From Triplophysa rosa (taxonomy: Eukaryota > Chordata > Actinopteri > Cypriniformes > Nemacheilidae), in NCBI RefSeq assembly GCF_024868665.1, contig NC_079908.1:4795152-4859151 (forward strand): a stretch of DNA of 64,000 nt, in the 5' to 3' direction. The translations under genes were made by a program, and so were the position numbers. The notes under the pieces are model-generated. The model searched no databases. It saw nothing but the letters and a program-made list of their open reading frames with translations, and had not been told where the DNA came from. This document shows, piece by piece, positions 50,401 through 63,391 of the stretch. Each line of letters begins with the position of its first letter. Position 1 is the first letter of the stretch.

Positions 50401-53400
50401 CGCTCAAAGAGCTGACAGAGAAGATCTCGCAGCTGAAGAACGAGATCAGTCCGACCTCGCACGCCACCGTCAACGCGACAAAGTCAAAAACAGACGTAAG
50501 ACACTCTTGTTCATCGTTTTTGATGTTTTCTTGATTCTTCAGTATGGCTTTGTTAACTAAACCAATGAACTTTGTATGTAGGCCCAGAAAGAGTTGCTGG
50601 ACGCAGAGTTGGATTTTCATAAGAAGCTGACGGCAGGAGAGGACACCACAGACCTGAAGAGAAGGTTGGGTCAGCTGCAGGTGGAGGTGAGCGTGCTGGT
50701 TTGTGACAGAATCACAATCCGTAATCAATTTCACCCAGACACAATCTCATATTCAGTTTTAACGCAAACGTCACTGAAACAAAAGTGACGACAGTGACGC
50801 CGCAACCCGCGCCAGGCTTAAATTAGCCAGGGTGAAATATGCACGTCATTACCGTGCATTTCCTGCACATTAAAGCGTAAGCACTTACCGGACCCCGAGG
50901 ACTCGACCGAACCAACACACATCTCTCATTCTCACGCTGGTGCTCTCCGTAACATTAAAGTTTGATCTGCTTCCATGTGAGAAATGAAAGAGAGGAAAGA
51001 CGATTAATGGAAGAAAGAGGAACTACATTGACTGAAAAGTTGGTCAGTGGGGGCTTTTTTAAGCTTAATGTGCAGGCAGGGTAAGGGTCAGACCGATTTT
51101 AAAGTTTCTAAGAGCTATTTTGAAGTTCAAAAGCTCATCTCTTTTTTGTGGCACACCCACACAGACCAGCCCACGGATGGATGCATATCGCGGACAAAAA
51201 TGTAAAGAGCTGCCTAAAATCATTTTTGATTCATTTTCTTGTTATTGGAATATATCGCTTAAAATGAGCAATTCTGTCATTTTTGTGCAAACTCATGTAG
51301 TTCAAAATCACTTTTTTTATCATGAGGAGGGATTTTGTGTGATGTTTATTCATTTCATTACCAAAAGTGTCAAGAAAGCATCATAGAGACATCTCATTTA
51401 TTTATTTTATCATAACGCACTGTGCAATTTTTCTTACAATTAGTGATGCACTGGAATTTTGGCTGGCGAAAAAAATATATATAAAAAAAGAAAAAGATAA
51501 GCCGACGTATCTGGTGCCCCTGCTCTCTCCCTTCAGTACTCACCGAGCTCACTCTCACTCCAGCTGTTATAAAAGCGTGCCAGAGGATAAACTAATAAAT
51601 ATAACAAGAAAAGCTCAAAACCAGCGGACAGAAAATGACACGCAAGCTCTGTGTGATGCGCGACTGCGCATGACCGGCAATATGTTTCTTTATTGTCGAA
51701 GATCATGCGCATTGTCTCGTGCACTTTTTAAAGCCGAACTTTAAACGCAACCGACTCTTCACATGTGAATGATCAGCGGAACGATCTGTCAGAAAGTGGT
51801 TTAGTGCTGGTATCACTGAAGCTCATTTTAAGCCTGTTTACATGAATGTAAACTGTGTCCCTCTGTGTTTTGCATGTTGTTTTCTTTAAAATGATTGTGC
51901 ACCATATACTGTATAAACTTCTTGTATTAGCAGGAGCTTCTGAGCTTCTTGACTACTGTTATGCATAGAATAATTCTACAACTACAATGTTTAGATGATC
52001 GGTAAAAAAAGCCATAGCAATGACATTTTGTATTGTTTTTAAATATGTTCTCTTTTCATTTTTTGTGTCTAATTAATACAATTATATAAAAAGTTTTTCA
52101 GAAAGTTTATCGGTTTTCGGCCAAGTGCATCGCAAATTTTCGGTATCTGTTTCGGCCCATAATTTTCCTTTCATTGCATCACTGCTTACGATATACTAAT
52201 ACCATCCCGATTTTAACAAACAACTATGAGCTGATAACCGATATTTCTCGCTTATTTACAGCTTAAAAGAACAAAGATGAAAAAAGTTTTTCGTTTTTTT
52301 ACGGTATCTGCTTTTTCATTCTATTTCTGATTTGCCATTTGTATTAAATTGATGAAAAATTTGCCCATAAATATCAGCAGCCGATAAATTGGTTCATCTC
52401 TTGTTAAATGTTATCATTGGATTCTTACTGAGATGCACCTATACTAAATTTCTCTGTAGATAGACGATTATTCAGAGTGATATCTGGCGATACCGATTCT
52501 GAAAATTAAATTAATATTTCTTAACTTTCTGAATGTTATCAATTCATATTCAGATTATCACTATTGAACATTAAACTGGTGATGTTTCCAAACATTTTCT
52601 ATATACAGAGCACAAATTCATTGCATTTTCCTGTCCTCCTTTGATTGACAGGATGTATTGGCACTGAATATCAGCTGTTTTGAAAAATTGCTTTTATCGA
52701 CTGATACTGATTATTGGCCGATATATCGGTGCATCTCTAGTTCTTGCATGTCTCTGGCATATTACTGATTGACACGTGTTTTGTTAGAACTGTGAATCCG
52801 ATTCAAGTGTTGCGATGGAGAGATACTTACTGAATGTCACATTTTTAGCCATTGTACAGATTTTTTAATCTTTGCATGTATAGCACACAAGTCATACAGG
52901 CTTATTTTGCTCATATAGGAAAATTAACTTGACTTGGTCACAATATTCAAAACAGGTTTAGCTCGAATTGAGACATTTTCATTTTTGGTTGACATTCTGA
53001 TTTTGACATCATCTCTATTTTTGATAGCAGTGGTCTAAAAATTCACTTTATTTACAGTCCACGTTTAAATACGTTTTTTTTAAACTATGTTCTGAATTTT
53101 TTTCTCCCAGGCAACTCGGCTGGGACTCATACACGCTGGGCGTGGTAAACCAACGACGGCCCTAACTCGAGGCAGGGGCAGGGGCCGAGGGCGGAGCCTC
53201 AGGGGGCGTGGAGGAGGCAATCATATGGTGGTGGATCACCGGCCTCGAGCTATCAATATTTTTGGCTTTACACAAGAAGAGAAAGAAGAACTTTTGCCAC
53301 ATTTTGTTGTAAGACTTTTACATTTGTTTAGTTATGTATTAATAAACTTTTTCTTGTGATCGATGTGATGAATTTCTTTTGTTTGATAGAATTTTGGTGA

Positions 53401-54161
53401 GATCGAGGAGCTCCGTGAGCAAGATGCTACTAGTGTGGTGATGACCTTCAAAACCCGGAGTGAAGCTGAGAACGTACTGTGCCTTAAGTTTTCTTTTTCG
53501 TTTTGATCTCTGAAAGCTAACAGACAGGTAACAGAGGGATCTCTTTTTCAGGCTGCCAATCAAGGGGCGAAGTTCAAAGGTCGAGTCCTGCAGATCTCCT
53601 GGTACAAACCTAAAACTCCATCCGTGTCCACTGAACCAGAAGAGGAGTTAAAGGAGGATGTCAACACTCCAGGATTACATGTAATGATTTACACAATTAT
53701 ACAAAATCCCTTAAACAAACAGACATTTTCTGGCTGCTGAGGTGCTATAAATAAACCTCAAAATAAGGTTATATGTTTATCCCCTTTTTCTGGCTAAATT
53801 TGCAGTCTTTTCCTGTAATTTTATGTTTTTTGACCATATTTTCAAAAATAAACTGTAACAAAAAATCCTTTTAAAAAAATTGAAATTTTCTTTTTCAGTA
53901 ATTTTACATTTTTGTACGTATTTTAAAGAAAACACGAAAAATCTGTTAAAAAGGGTTTTTTGGGCATTATACATGGAGAAACTGAAAAAAAACCCTGTAA
54001 ACTGTGTTTTTTTTACATAATCATTTATCAAAAGTTTTTTTGTGTCATACTGATCTTTGTTCAATTTATAGGAGACAGTCAGCCCCTTCCTGCTTCCAGA
54101 GGAAGAAGAGGAAGACGATGACGAAGACGACGATTACGAGAGCCGCTCATGGAGACGATGA
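41430..54161 (+). CDS. rbm27: RNA-binding motif protein 27, 21 coding exons
   Basis: Nuclear RNA-binding protein, paralogue of RBM26, implicated in poly(A)-tail exosome targeting. Exons: 41430-41488, 42077-42195, 42331-42449, 42892-42986, 43580-43776, 44015-44317, 46281-46499, 47209-47373, 47732-47878, 47995-48136, 48426-48579, 49382-49585, 49695-49826, 49945-50070, 50191-50265, 50346-50495, 50582-50686, 53111-53308, 53390-53473, 53552-53680, 54072-54161. They total 3,012 nt, or 1,003 residues, with all phases consistent. Domains: PWI-like N-terminus (VDALKSWLAKLLEPICDADP), an Arg/Ser-rich segment (about 131-196), a CCCH finger with Cys293, Cys302, Cys308 and His312 (C-X8-C-X5-C-X3-H), a Pro-rich region, an RRM at about 535-612, a charged coiled coil at about 725-790, an RG-rich run, a second RRM-like fold and an acidic tail ending SRSWRR. 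Rbm27 is preferred over rbm26 on the N-terminus and on lars1/pou4f3 synteny. Confidence 0.94.
44318..46280 (+). other. rbm27 intron 6 with repeats
   Basis: About 2 kb of intron. It holds a CpG-rich inverted-repeat element (44878-45389) and a degraded AAAGGGATAGTTCACCC-family copy at about 45560-45795 (caaacctgtgtgactttctt, 'aacacaaaagaagatatttt'). The remainder shows no exon. Confidence 0.7.
44878..45389. mobile_element. CpG-rich TIR element (CTAACACCG ends)
   Basis: The left end ctaacaccgcatcctaacc and right end ggttaggacacggtgttag form long imperfect inverted repeats. Both continue inward with alternating gcgatgcg/cgcgtcgcgg motifs. At 512 bp with no coding capacity it looks like a non-autonomous DNA transposon. 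I could not identify a target duplication. Confidence 0.7.
46888..47024 (+). repeat. tRNA-derived SINE fragment in rbm27 intron 7
   Basis: A box-B-like gggtttgattcccaggga is followed by a tail reading gtaagttgctttggctaaaa and ctgccaaatgtgtaaatgta, the arrangement of a common cyprinid SINE. Box A is weak and no cloverleaf forms, so it is not a functional tRNA gene. Confidence 0.7.
48664..49149. repeat. AAAGGGATAGTTCACCC-family element in rbm27 intron 11
   Basis: It starts aaagggacagttcacccaaa and ends ttttgggtggattatcccttt. A CA microsatellite (48869-48892) lies inside it. Inverted termini are as in the other copies. Confidence 0.85.
50687..53110 (+). other. rbm27 intron 17, transposon-derived
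   Basis: The longest rbm27 intron, 2.4 kb. It contains element remnants with tgatgcac-type ends (tagtgatgcactggaatttt at about 51443, attgcatcactgctt at about 52176) and a better-defined element at 52431-52737 (agatgcacct, ggtgcatct). The element interior carries 'ggccgata' motifs. No additional exon is recognised. Confidence 0.6.
52431..52737. repeat. agatgcacc TIR element
   Basis: The termini agatgcacct and cggtgcatct are inverted. The interior has ttggccgatatatcgg near the right end, like the small palindromic element at 26646-26752. No coding frame. Confidence 0.55.
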
Positions 54162-55925
54162 GGAAACGGCATCACACTTTTCTTCGGAGAAGGACTGTCA
54201 TTTTTAGTTGCTGTTTTTGTAGGCTGATTAAAGTATGTGGGATGGAAAGACAAAAGGTCTTTCATTTTTTTCAAGACGGTTTTCAGTATTTCGAGAAACG
54301 GTCTGAGCAGCAGCGTTCTCCGTAAAGGAGATGATGTGAAAATATGAGACGTCCGTAGAGATTGCAGTGTCACTCTGAAATCTCTGCATTTCTGTATCAA
54401 ACTCTCATTTTTGCTGAGATTGAATGCGAAATGTTTCAGTGAGGAAACATTTTGTTTCACTGTGCACGACCAGATATCAGTAACTCACAACATTTGTGAC
54501 TACTGTGTATTTTTTTTAACTGATTACGTTCTCCTAACCCATTTAACGTCCAGTATATAATTTGATGTGTAAATTTATCTGCACTTTGCGCCATTTTGGC
54601 TTCAACCCTGTTGGATGCACTCGCTTAACATCTTTCTCCTTAAAGGCATCTCTTTCCTTTGTGAAGAAATAAAATGCCGTCTCTGTCAAACTCTTTCGAA
54701 ACATTTCTATCTGGCATTTTCAGTTTCCCCCAGATTAGTTATTTTTATTTCATAAAGATTATTGTGCCACTTCGTGTAAATATGGACTTTGTAGAAAATG
54801 TATGGCACGCACTTCGTTGTGTTCAACGTATCCGACTGTTCATATTTATTTCGCACATCTAGAGGATGTTTCGAAACCAAAAATGACATTGGATAAATTT
54901 AGTTAATTACGATAAAAATATGAGCAGAGGTGTTTTGAATGTATTCGGAATTCGTTTGCGCTTCATTTACGCTTTATTGTCGGTGTACAGCTGACTTTTT
55001 ATTAGATTTGTGAGTTTTTCTTTTTTTGTGTGTGTATATTTTGGAAATGGTTGCCGTAGTAACGACTGTTCTGTTTATTTTAGGTGTAAGAATGAATGAA
55101 GCTGTTGTTACATCACAGTCATGATACAAAATCTTATTTAAGTGAAAGGCTTAAGTGACTTAAACTTAAGGTTGTGTCTTTTTGTTAACTAGCAGACTTG
55201 CATCATTACACTACGCTTTAAAGATTTAGTTTCAGTTCTTATTTTGAGACCCTGTTTTGCCATATTTGGCACTCCACTTTTTTCAGAGACCTGGTCCTTC
55301 AGAAACGGGTGTAAAATGTATCCGTTTCTGTAATCTTCAATATTGTCCTATAGCATGCCGGCACCTGTATGAGTGTGTTTAATTGAAGCAAGAAATATGT
55401 ATGTATGCATATATATTTTTTTAATTATCATATTTACATACTTTGCTATTAACAGTTAAGATATAAGTTTATAATTCCTTTTAAAGAAGGACCTGTGTAC
55501 ATTTGTTGATGTGATGTTTAGTAGCATGTCCCTATGACGGTCGAATCCAAACATTCAGTGATGTCTCTGTACGCCCCATACTTCCAGAACAATTGCATTT
55601 AATGTGTTCTGTAAAACCCCTGAGACGGCTCTGTTTCTCTCAATAACCCTGTTGCTCATGACAGGTCGTCTTGTTGTTTTTTTACATGAAAGAGTCAAGG
55701 AACAATTTTCTGTGTGAACTTCAAGAATGGATTTTGATCATTTGTACAACTCTTTTATTACACCACATTAGTATAGTGTCATACACCTAGCATAAATACT
55801 GTAGATTTTGACTATTACTGTTGCTAAATTTCAAAATCAATGGATGTATTTTTCAGTTCTCTGTTTGTAAAATGGATTTCTAACAGTCGCATGTTTGCTA
55901 ATCAATAAAGATAATGGAATGGGGG
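54162..55925 (+). other. rbm27: rbm27 3' UTR (probable)
   Basis: Non-coding DNA following the rbm27 stop. Two AATAAA signals occur, at 54668-54673 and at 55904-55909 (atcaataaagataatgg), suggesting alternative 3' ends of about 0.5 and 1.75 kb. The segment between is AT-rich, free of the dispersed elements that fill the introns, and shows no exon. Confidence 0.6.
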
Positions 55926-57770
55926 TGAGATAGATGAATATCAAAAGGAAAAAAGTTCAATTGGCCTAAAATAGTTTGCAACAAGCTACAAAGAAAAAAG
56001 ACAAAAGTCTCATCACAGAGAAAAAAATCCATGATCCATTCCAAGAATCATTCACCTCTGAAACAGTTGTCGTGTTTTTCTTTGTGTGTGTTGAATGAAT
56101 GGACTGTTGACGTCTAAGACTGCAGTAAGGTAGAAAAACATCTATATCGAATACATGGTGAAAAAAATTGAAGACCACCCAATTGACCATTTAACAGAAT
56201 TGTATCGAATGCACTACATAGGGTCATTAAACATACAAAATATAACTACTTGTCCTCACCTGACGATATTAAAAATACTCTTAAAATTAAAAATATGCCT
56301 TTAGTGACCAAAAGTGTCTGTACGGCATACTTGTACCTTAGATGAGATTAAACCATCAAAATATAAGTATAACACAAAATTGAGAAAACGTTAAGTTGTT
56401 AAAGAGAATATAGAAAATCATTGATTCACCCCCCTGCCGTTTATGTTTATGTAACCCCAGCATCTCATTTGAGATGAAGAGGACTCAACACCAAGGACCA
56501 AGAGGTCTGTCTCTCTGCACATAATATTTAACAATAATCAGAATTGGCCAACGGATAAGTGGAATTGGCAAAGAAACTGAATAAACCACAAAATAATAAA
56601 CATAACAATAATACATTTATAGAACACAGGGTCCCCCCAGTTATATTACATAGCGAATACTCTGCCAATAAGTGCACACTCACACTACATCACAAAGAAA
56701 AGAACTCAAATTTCACTTCAAATTCAAAACTGCAATAAACCACCAAAATCAAATCAAAACACCTATATCCCCCCACCTTAGCAGAGTAATTAATATGGCA
56801 TATACAGATGAGAACCGCACAGTTCATTGGTCCGCAATGGACAACAAAAAACAAACAAACAAACAAAACAAAACAAAAAAACAATAACAACTTCAATCAC
56901 TTTGCCCTACAGAACCCAGTTTAACATTCGGATCATATCAAAACTACCCATTAAGCCACCATTGTTTCTAATAAAAAAGTAAAGTAAAGTAAACGGCAAT
57001 CATGCATTCTCTGAAAGAAAGAAACACAATTTATAATCGCCATATAAAAGATTTACAATAGTTAAAAACATTTACAATCAAGTGTAAAACAAATTAAAAT
57101 ATAAAACGTTAAAACTCGATTCAAGGATTTAGTAAAGATTAATACCTGTATTTAAATGCTTAATTCTCTGAAGCACCAAACACATGTTTCTCCAAACGGG
57201 CACTAAAACACAAGGCAGATATAAATATTAAAACCAAGCAAACTCAATATAGCAAAAAGATTTACTAAAATCACTACCTGTGCTTTTAAGTAGGTGTGCT
57301 TAATTCTCTGAAGTAACAACATCATATTCTGAAGGGGCACTCACCAATTCAGTTCTATTAATCAACTGGTCCTGTTGTCAGCTCTTACTCAACCTTAAGT
57401 TCCCACACCACATGGTGCCTCAATTAGGAAGCCCCTAAAATTTGACTTCCTTTTATATCAATCTGACCTGTGGGATTTGTAGTCCATCTCATTTGTAGTC
57501 CCTATATCTTCTACCCCATTACATTTATGACAAAAGAAGGTTTTTTGAGAAACGTCTCTGGTTAGTCAATGAGGGCTATTGTTGTTTGGTTACCAACATT
57601 CTTCAAAATATCTTCTTTTGTGTTCTGCAGAAGAAAGTCATACAACAGTTTAGCTCCCTCCGAGGTAGGGTCTAAACCAGCAGGATAGGAACAACGCGTG
57701 ATGTAAGCAAACGCTGATTGGCCGAACTTCTGTTGCTTGGTTGTTTCTTGTTGTTCGGTGGACACGCTTA

Positions 57771-58203
57771 AAGGGTCATATGATGCGAAAACGTGTTTTT
57801 CAGTGTCTTTGGTGTGTTATAAGTAGCCCGTGCATGTATTAGACACGTAAAACTGCTCAAATTAAAGTGTGGGAACAAAAGATGCATTCTATCTAAAAGC
57901 GAATGCTCACCCAGACCTGCCTGAAACGCCCCGTGTTAACCACACCCCCGCAAATCTATGTCAGTTGGTGGTATGATTTGACTAAGACCGCCCAAATGTA
58001 TACGCAAGTAAGGTGGGCGTACCTGTCAGTACAATTGCTTTGGAACCTGATGTTGAAATCTGCGTGTTTCAGAGAGGCGGGGCAAAGAGGAGATACAAAC
58101 ATGCAGGGTATGTGGAAAATACAGCGTTTTTCAACCTTAAATCGTGTATAGGCTACACATCTAAAACGATAATGTTCGTTTTAGCCTTGTCATATGACCC
58201 CTT
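57771..58203 (-). repeat. GGGGTCATATG-family element, opposite orientation
   Basis: It starts aaagggtcatatgatgcgaa and ends cttgtcatatgacccctta, with both inverted termini present. The interior segment 'gcgaatgctcacccagacct' matches the coding-like frame of the other copies, but is frame-shifted near 57936 (gtgttaacc against gtgtaacc). Confidence 0.85.
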
Positions 58204-59006
58204 AAAAAGTCACCGGAAGTTGCGATTGACTTCTTTTCCATATCGTGACGTAAATCCGAGTGAAACGGTTTCTGAAATTTGAAAAAAAAAATTAGGGCGG
58301 GGCTTTATTTTGCCTTTCCCTTTATGATTGGTTTGTCGTAACTTGGGACTGGAGGGGGGATAAAAATGCCTGGCCATTGGACGGTCAGTATAGTCCTACC
58401 TCTTTTTTTGTTGCTGACAGTCATGTGGTGAAGAGTTGCTGCTGAGAGGGGAAAGGGAGCTTAATGTTTTTGATTAAAGATTACAAGCGCAAGTTCATTT
58501 CGAAAAAATAATGGTTTCATTTATAATAATCACTGCAAGATTGTGTAAAACAAATTTTCCTGATTGATTTCATGGTGACTTTAAATGACGTTGCTGTCGA
58601 CTGGTTTACGTCACTAAATTGTTCCTTTTGCCGGTGCGAAAGCGATCTGGGAAATGGCCTTAGTTCACTTAGTTTACTCATTCCGGAACTTTGTTCCTGA
58701 ACTCATCCGGTCGGAAAGCGCCTGGATGTAAAAAGTTTGGCACATTTGTGTGTAATTTTTTAATACATCTTTATTAATACTTTGGAATACAGGGCGAAGA
58801 GATAACTTTTCCAAAGCTGGAGATCACTTTTGACCATATTGTGCTTTGCCCTATAGTGTTTACAGTTCTTTGCACTGATGCCACAGGATAAATTATTTTT
58901 TCGGCAAAGGTTCTTAAAAGAACCATTTCTTTCGTAAGAACCTTTCACCACAACAATGAACATTTTGTTTTAAGAAATGTTCTTAAAGGACTGATCTTAC
59001 ATCTGC

Positions 59007-59232
59007 ACTCTTAAAAAAGGTGTTTCAAAAGGTTCTTCAATGTCATAGAAGAAACGTTTGGTTACATAAAGAACCTTTACTCTCTTAAGAACCTTTCTGT
59101 TTCACAAAAGGTTCTCTTTGACGTAAAAAGGTTCTTCACTTTATAAAAAGTAAGAAAGAGATGGTTCTTTGACTGAATGGTTCTTGGTGGAACCAAAAAT
59201 GGTTCTTCTATGGCATCGCTGTGTAAGAGTGT
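59007..59232. repeat. CACTCTTAAAA-family element, second copy
   Basis: The left end is cactcttaaaaaaggtg and the right end gctgtgtaagagtg. It shares 'aagtaagaaagagatggttc' and 'ggcatcgctgtg' with 1907-2126. Just upstream (58900-58985) more ggttctt units suggest a second, degraded copy. Confidence 0.8.
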
Positions 59233-59687
59233 AAGGGTGTATCCAGATTTTTGATGTTCATTGACATTTTATTTCTTTTGGATTGCTATTTAAAGCATGA
59301 AATAAACTTGTTGTCTGGTGAAATCATTCAGGATGCATTCTTCTGTATCTGCAGCTGAGCAATTATTGCAGCCCTTGAGAACAAACTCTGATTGGTTGAT
59401 AATGTTGTTAAAAATACAACAAAACAAAAAATAGACATTGAAAACATTTGAGAAACTTTTGGCAAGTCTTTTTCAATCCGTGTGACATATCCCACCCGTC
59501 TAACCCAAACTTTCAACATGGTGTAAAATTTAATTTGGCTTCAGTGGCTTTGACATATTCAAATGCTTGTAAATAATGCACAGCCATCCTTTACTTTGGG
59601 AGGCCAAGTGAAAAACACTCAGAATCTATTTGATTTAATGCAGGCAGTGTTGATTGCCCCACGGGAGGGCAAGTCAACCACCCGCTT

Positions 59688-59689
59688 CA

Positions 59690-59739
<50 letters not shown>

Positions 59740-59740
59740 G
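59688..59740. repeat. CT microsatellite
   Basis: (tc)n with two ttt interruptions, about 50 bases. Simple repeat. Confidence 0.95.
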
Positions 59741-62700
59741 TCTTAGAGCTCTTGGATGCAGAAATGGATGGAGCAAGCATGCCGACAACTGCAGGGTCGT
59801 TCCGCAGGACAGAACGTTATTGCCTGCGGAAGAGCAGACTCCTGTCACATCTCGCCAAAACCAAATCAATAAAACATGCCATGTGAAATCAGTGCCATGT
59901 TCTTGCCCGCTCAGGACAAGTCTGCAAATACCATCCCCAGCTTTAAATAATGCATCTGTTTGCAGATGACAATGGAAGTTTTTGGGTATTATGTGAACAG
60001 AAGCACATGCATCAGAGCGGGTGGCTTGTGAAGTCACGGTGAGGTTGAACTTTCCGTGCATGCAATGTGAGACTTGATGTTACAGAAGCATCAATCAGGT
60101 GGTTTGGCTGTCAAGGGCCGGTGACGCATCACCATCATTTTCACGTCTCTAAGAATGTGTTTAGTTCGTCTGTAGCAGTTGATCAATACTTTTAAACAAT
60201 AGTTTTGAGTACATTTGTTTCTACTTTCGAAAAATGTTATTTGACGGAACGTAAACTGTATAATTTAATAAACTGTAATTTAACATAACTGTTATTCTTT
60301 TAAAGATTTTTCACATATTTTAATTACTGAAAAAAGATTGCAAATTTACTAGAAAACATGTTTTTACAGGGATTTCTTTTTACAGTGTATTTTTGAAGTA
60401 CAGTAAAAATATCAAATTACAGTAAAAGCCTGCAAATTTACAAGAAAAACATGTACTTTTGCATGACAAAACTGTTTTTACAGTATTTTACTGCTGCCCC
60501 AGCTGCCAATACATTACAGAATTTTTACGAAATTTTGTATAAAAGAAGCCTACTCAAGTGTGCTATTAGTATACTTCATTGCATTGTAATTAATTTAGAA
60601 AAAAGTATACTTTCAGTAAACCTTTTATGTACTTCACAGAAATATTATTTACGTACTTCCCAGTAGAAAAAAACGATTATAAACTAGTTGTGTACTTAAA
60701 GTTTATTACTGTTACACTGTTACACTTAAAAAATATACTTAAAATTTGTAAACTTAATAAAATAATAAATACAAATCAAATTTATTATTTTTTATTTCAA
60801 TTTATTATTATTATTTTTAATGTTTACAATAGAAAGTGAAATACTGTTTTTGAAAAGTTTGAGAATCTTTGCCTCTCTGCTTTTGTCCTAAAAATGACTT
60901 TTGATACATCATATTATTGCTTAAAAAAGCTGAAAAAACTTTTTTTTTACACAGCTCAACAAAAACGTATTTTAGTATTAGTGCTTGTATATGTCTTTAA
61001 ATACACAAAGGTATTTTCACAGGTCTCCATTTAAAAATGATGTTTATCTCTGAAACAACAAGAAATGTCATTAATGTCTTGAAATGGCAGGAATTATTAT
61101 ATCTTGTATGTTTAAAATGTATTCTCAAAAAAGCTTGACCTTCAGCTTGACCTTTTAATGACAACGTAAATAAACCCACATTTAGTTCCTCACAACTCAA
61201 CATTACACCCACAGTATGAAAAAGTGTCCATGTAAATCAAGACGAAGCGATGAGCTATGAATGGGGCATTTTTGGGTTATGCTTTTCAAACATTAATGAG
61301 CTGAAACTTTACCTTGAGAACGGATATGGAGAAGACATTATCATAAAAGCTATCATAAACAAGATAGGGAATATCATGACAGAGCAGGTTCAACATGACT
61401 TGTTTATATTTATATTTTTTGCCAAGAGTTATAAAGGCGGGCGCTGTTAATTTGCGTAATGAATGAAAGAATGCCAGAGAGGTAATGGATGCCCGCCACA
61501 TAGCAAATGAATAATTGAGCGTCTGGGGGAACAGGAGAGGTGGACGGGATCGGATGGTGCATCTGTGTCACAGCACTGCCTGGCTTCTCTTTCGGCAGTC
61601 ACCGGTGCGGTCGCCACTTCAACCAGTCAGAGAGTGAGAATAGGTGTATACTTCCACAGCCATGCTATTCGTCCATTAACCACACTGGTCAGCTGGTGAA
61701 GTTTTTAATTATTTCAGCATGAAATGAGAATTAAAAATGTGTTGACATCATATGTAAAATTCCTTGAGTGAAAATATCATGACAGTTCATAAAATTAAAC
61801 TCTCTACATATACAACATAGAGGCCAAATAGCCAACTTTGTTAACTGTTTATTTAAATATATTGTTAAAGATGTATTATAAACTGTGTTTGTGTTGGACA
61901 GTTATACTTGGAGAATAAACAGAAGCTGAGCTTTAAGATGAATTTAAGGAGGCCTGGTCAAACATTTCCAAACATTTTGGTTATAAAGTTTATAATGACA
62001 GCTACAAATAGTGAAGTTTTAATGAATTGCAAATTGTTACTACATGCAGAGGATCAACAAATATTAATAACACATAGTGTAGTAAATGTTTGTTTTACTT
62101 TCTGTAAGATATTTGGTTTGCTGTGCCCATTTTTTCCCCCTGTGATACGCTGTAGTTCGCTTTTTTGCATATTTCTTTAGTGTTTTGTCAGTTGTGTATC
62201 TCATGTTGATGGTTTTATTGAATCGGAGGGAATGTGGTTTGTGCCCGCACAGACATATAGGCCACTTCTGTATGTTATTAAAGATGCATTAAAATATTGT
62301 ACACATAGTTGGAGTGTAAACTGAAGTTGAGAATTTAAACATGGTTTGATCTATGGGAGCATTAAAAGCAACTTTACTTATTATGCAATATTCTTTAATG
62401 GTCCTGCATTAATTCTTGTAAATCTGAATTTATGAAGTACAGATTCATGAATTTGCACATTTCATGGACCTTTGATCCTGTTCCTTTGCTTTTATGTTGA
62501 TGCTTTAAGCTGCTAGGGCAGCAGAGACTCTCAAACTCAATAGAGATGCCAATAGAGCCAATAGAGATCAGGGGTCAGCCAAGGTAAAATCATGTCAACA
62601 TTGGGAACAAATATATAAAAGCATTATATAATGTTTGAGGAACACTGTGTGTTTATAATTAAATGACTACATTTAGACATTCTTTTTACAAATATTTATA

Positions 62701-62900
62701 TTGTATAATATAATTCTTGATACAGGGGGTTGCAGCTGTAGCCCAGTTATATTAAGATAATAATAATAATAATAATACTAAAGTATTTATAAGTAATTTA
62801 TAGTGAGTAAATTGCAAACTATAAATTAATCATAATAACTTATCTATATAAATATATTTTATATATCCCATGCCTCACTTCTTTCTTCAAAACAAATGCA

Positions 62901-63391
62901 TAATTTGTTTTTATTTAATAAATATGTTATTATGTTTTTTCACATATACTTTGAAATTGGATTCTAGAAGAGTTTATTTAAATACCTGCTTATGTATCGC
63001 AAAATAAAGGTTCCCATGTTCTTTTTCGAGCTGTAGGTATGGTTCCAGAACTTGTATGAAATATATATTTAGAAGAAATATAAGAAATGTATGAATATGA
63101 AATAAGGAAATATAAAAAGGTAAGAAAGAAATGGTTCCTTTAATGCCTTTACTGAAACGTTCTTCAGAAAATATTGTTCTTCAAAGCGCATTAGAACACA
63201 TTCACTTTAGCACATGTGCCCGCACTTACAAACTCTCATCTTGTAAGTTGAAGAGGGCGGGTGTCTGTGCGGGTGGGGTGAGTTTACCAGACGCCGCTGC
63301 CAATGGAAACGGCACACACGAGGAGCGTCGAGCCAGTGCACCGCGTCCGCCTCCATGTCAGGTCCACTCACCTGCCAGGTGCGCAACGAAG
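62901..63391 (+). promoter_or_regulatory. pou4f3: pou4f3 proximal upstream region
   Basis: The 490 bases before the start codon change from AT-rich to GC-rich at about 63245. A TATA-like aaatataaaaagg is at about 63108-63120, an E-box cacatgtg at about 63210, and GC-rich gtgcgggtggggtgag at about 63267. Which of these act is unknown. An open frame running through 63131-63682 is not credible as a protein. Confidence 0.4.

Larger units (their letters stand above)
55926..62900. other. Intergenic region between rbm27 and pou4f3
   Basis: I see no exon on either strand. Contents: A-rich simple sequence at about 56845-56885, a 57530-57640 fragment of the AAAGGGATAGTTCACCC family, GGGGTCATATG-family and CCGGAAGTTGCGA repeats (57771-58580), a CACTCTTAAAA element (59007-59232), a CT microsatellite (59688-59740), and a ttacagtaaaaat-type repeat near 60330-60490. 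Distal enhancers of pou4f3 could lie here but nothing in the raw sequence marks them. Confidence 0.6.

Noticed and set aside
50009..50734. 241-codon minus-strand frame, the longest in the window
   Set aside because: It is antisense to rbm27 exons 14-17, which are clearly coding on the plus strand.
59687..60061. 124-codon minus-strand frame ending in Arg-Glu repeats
   Set aside because: The tail is the CT microsatellite and no family is recognisable.
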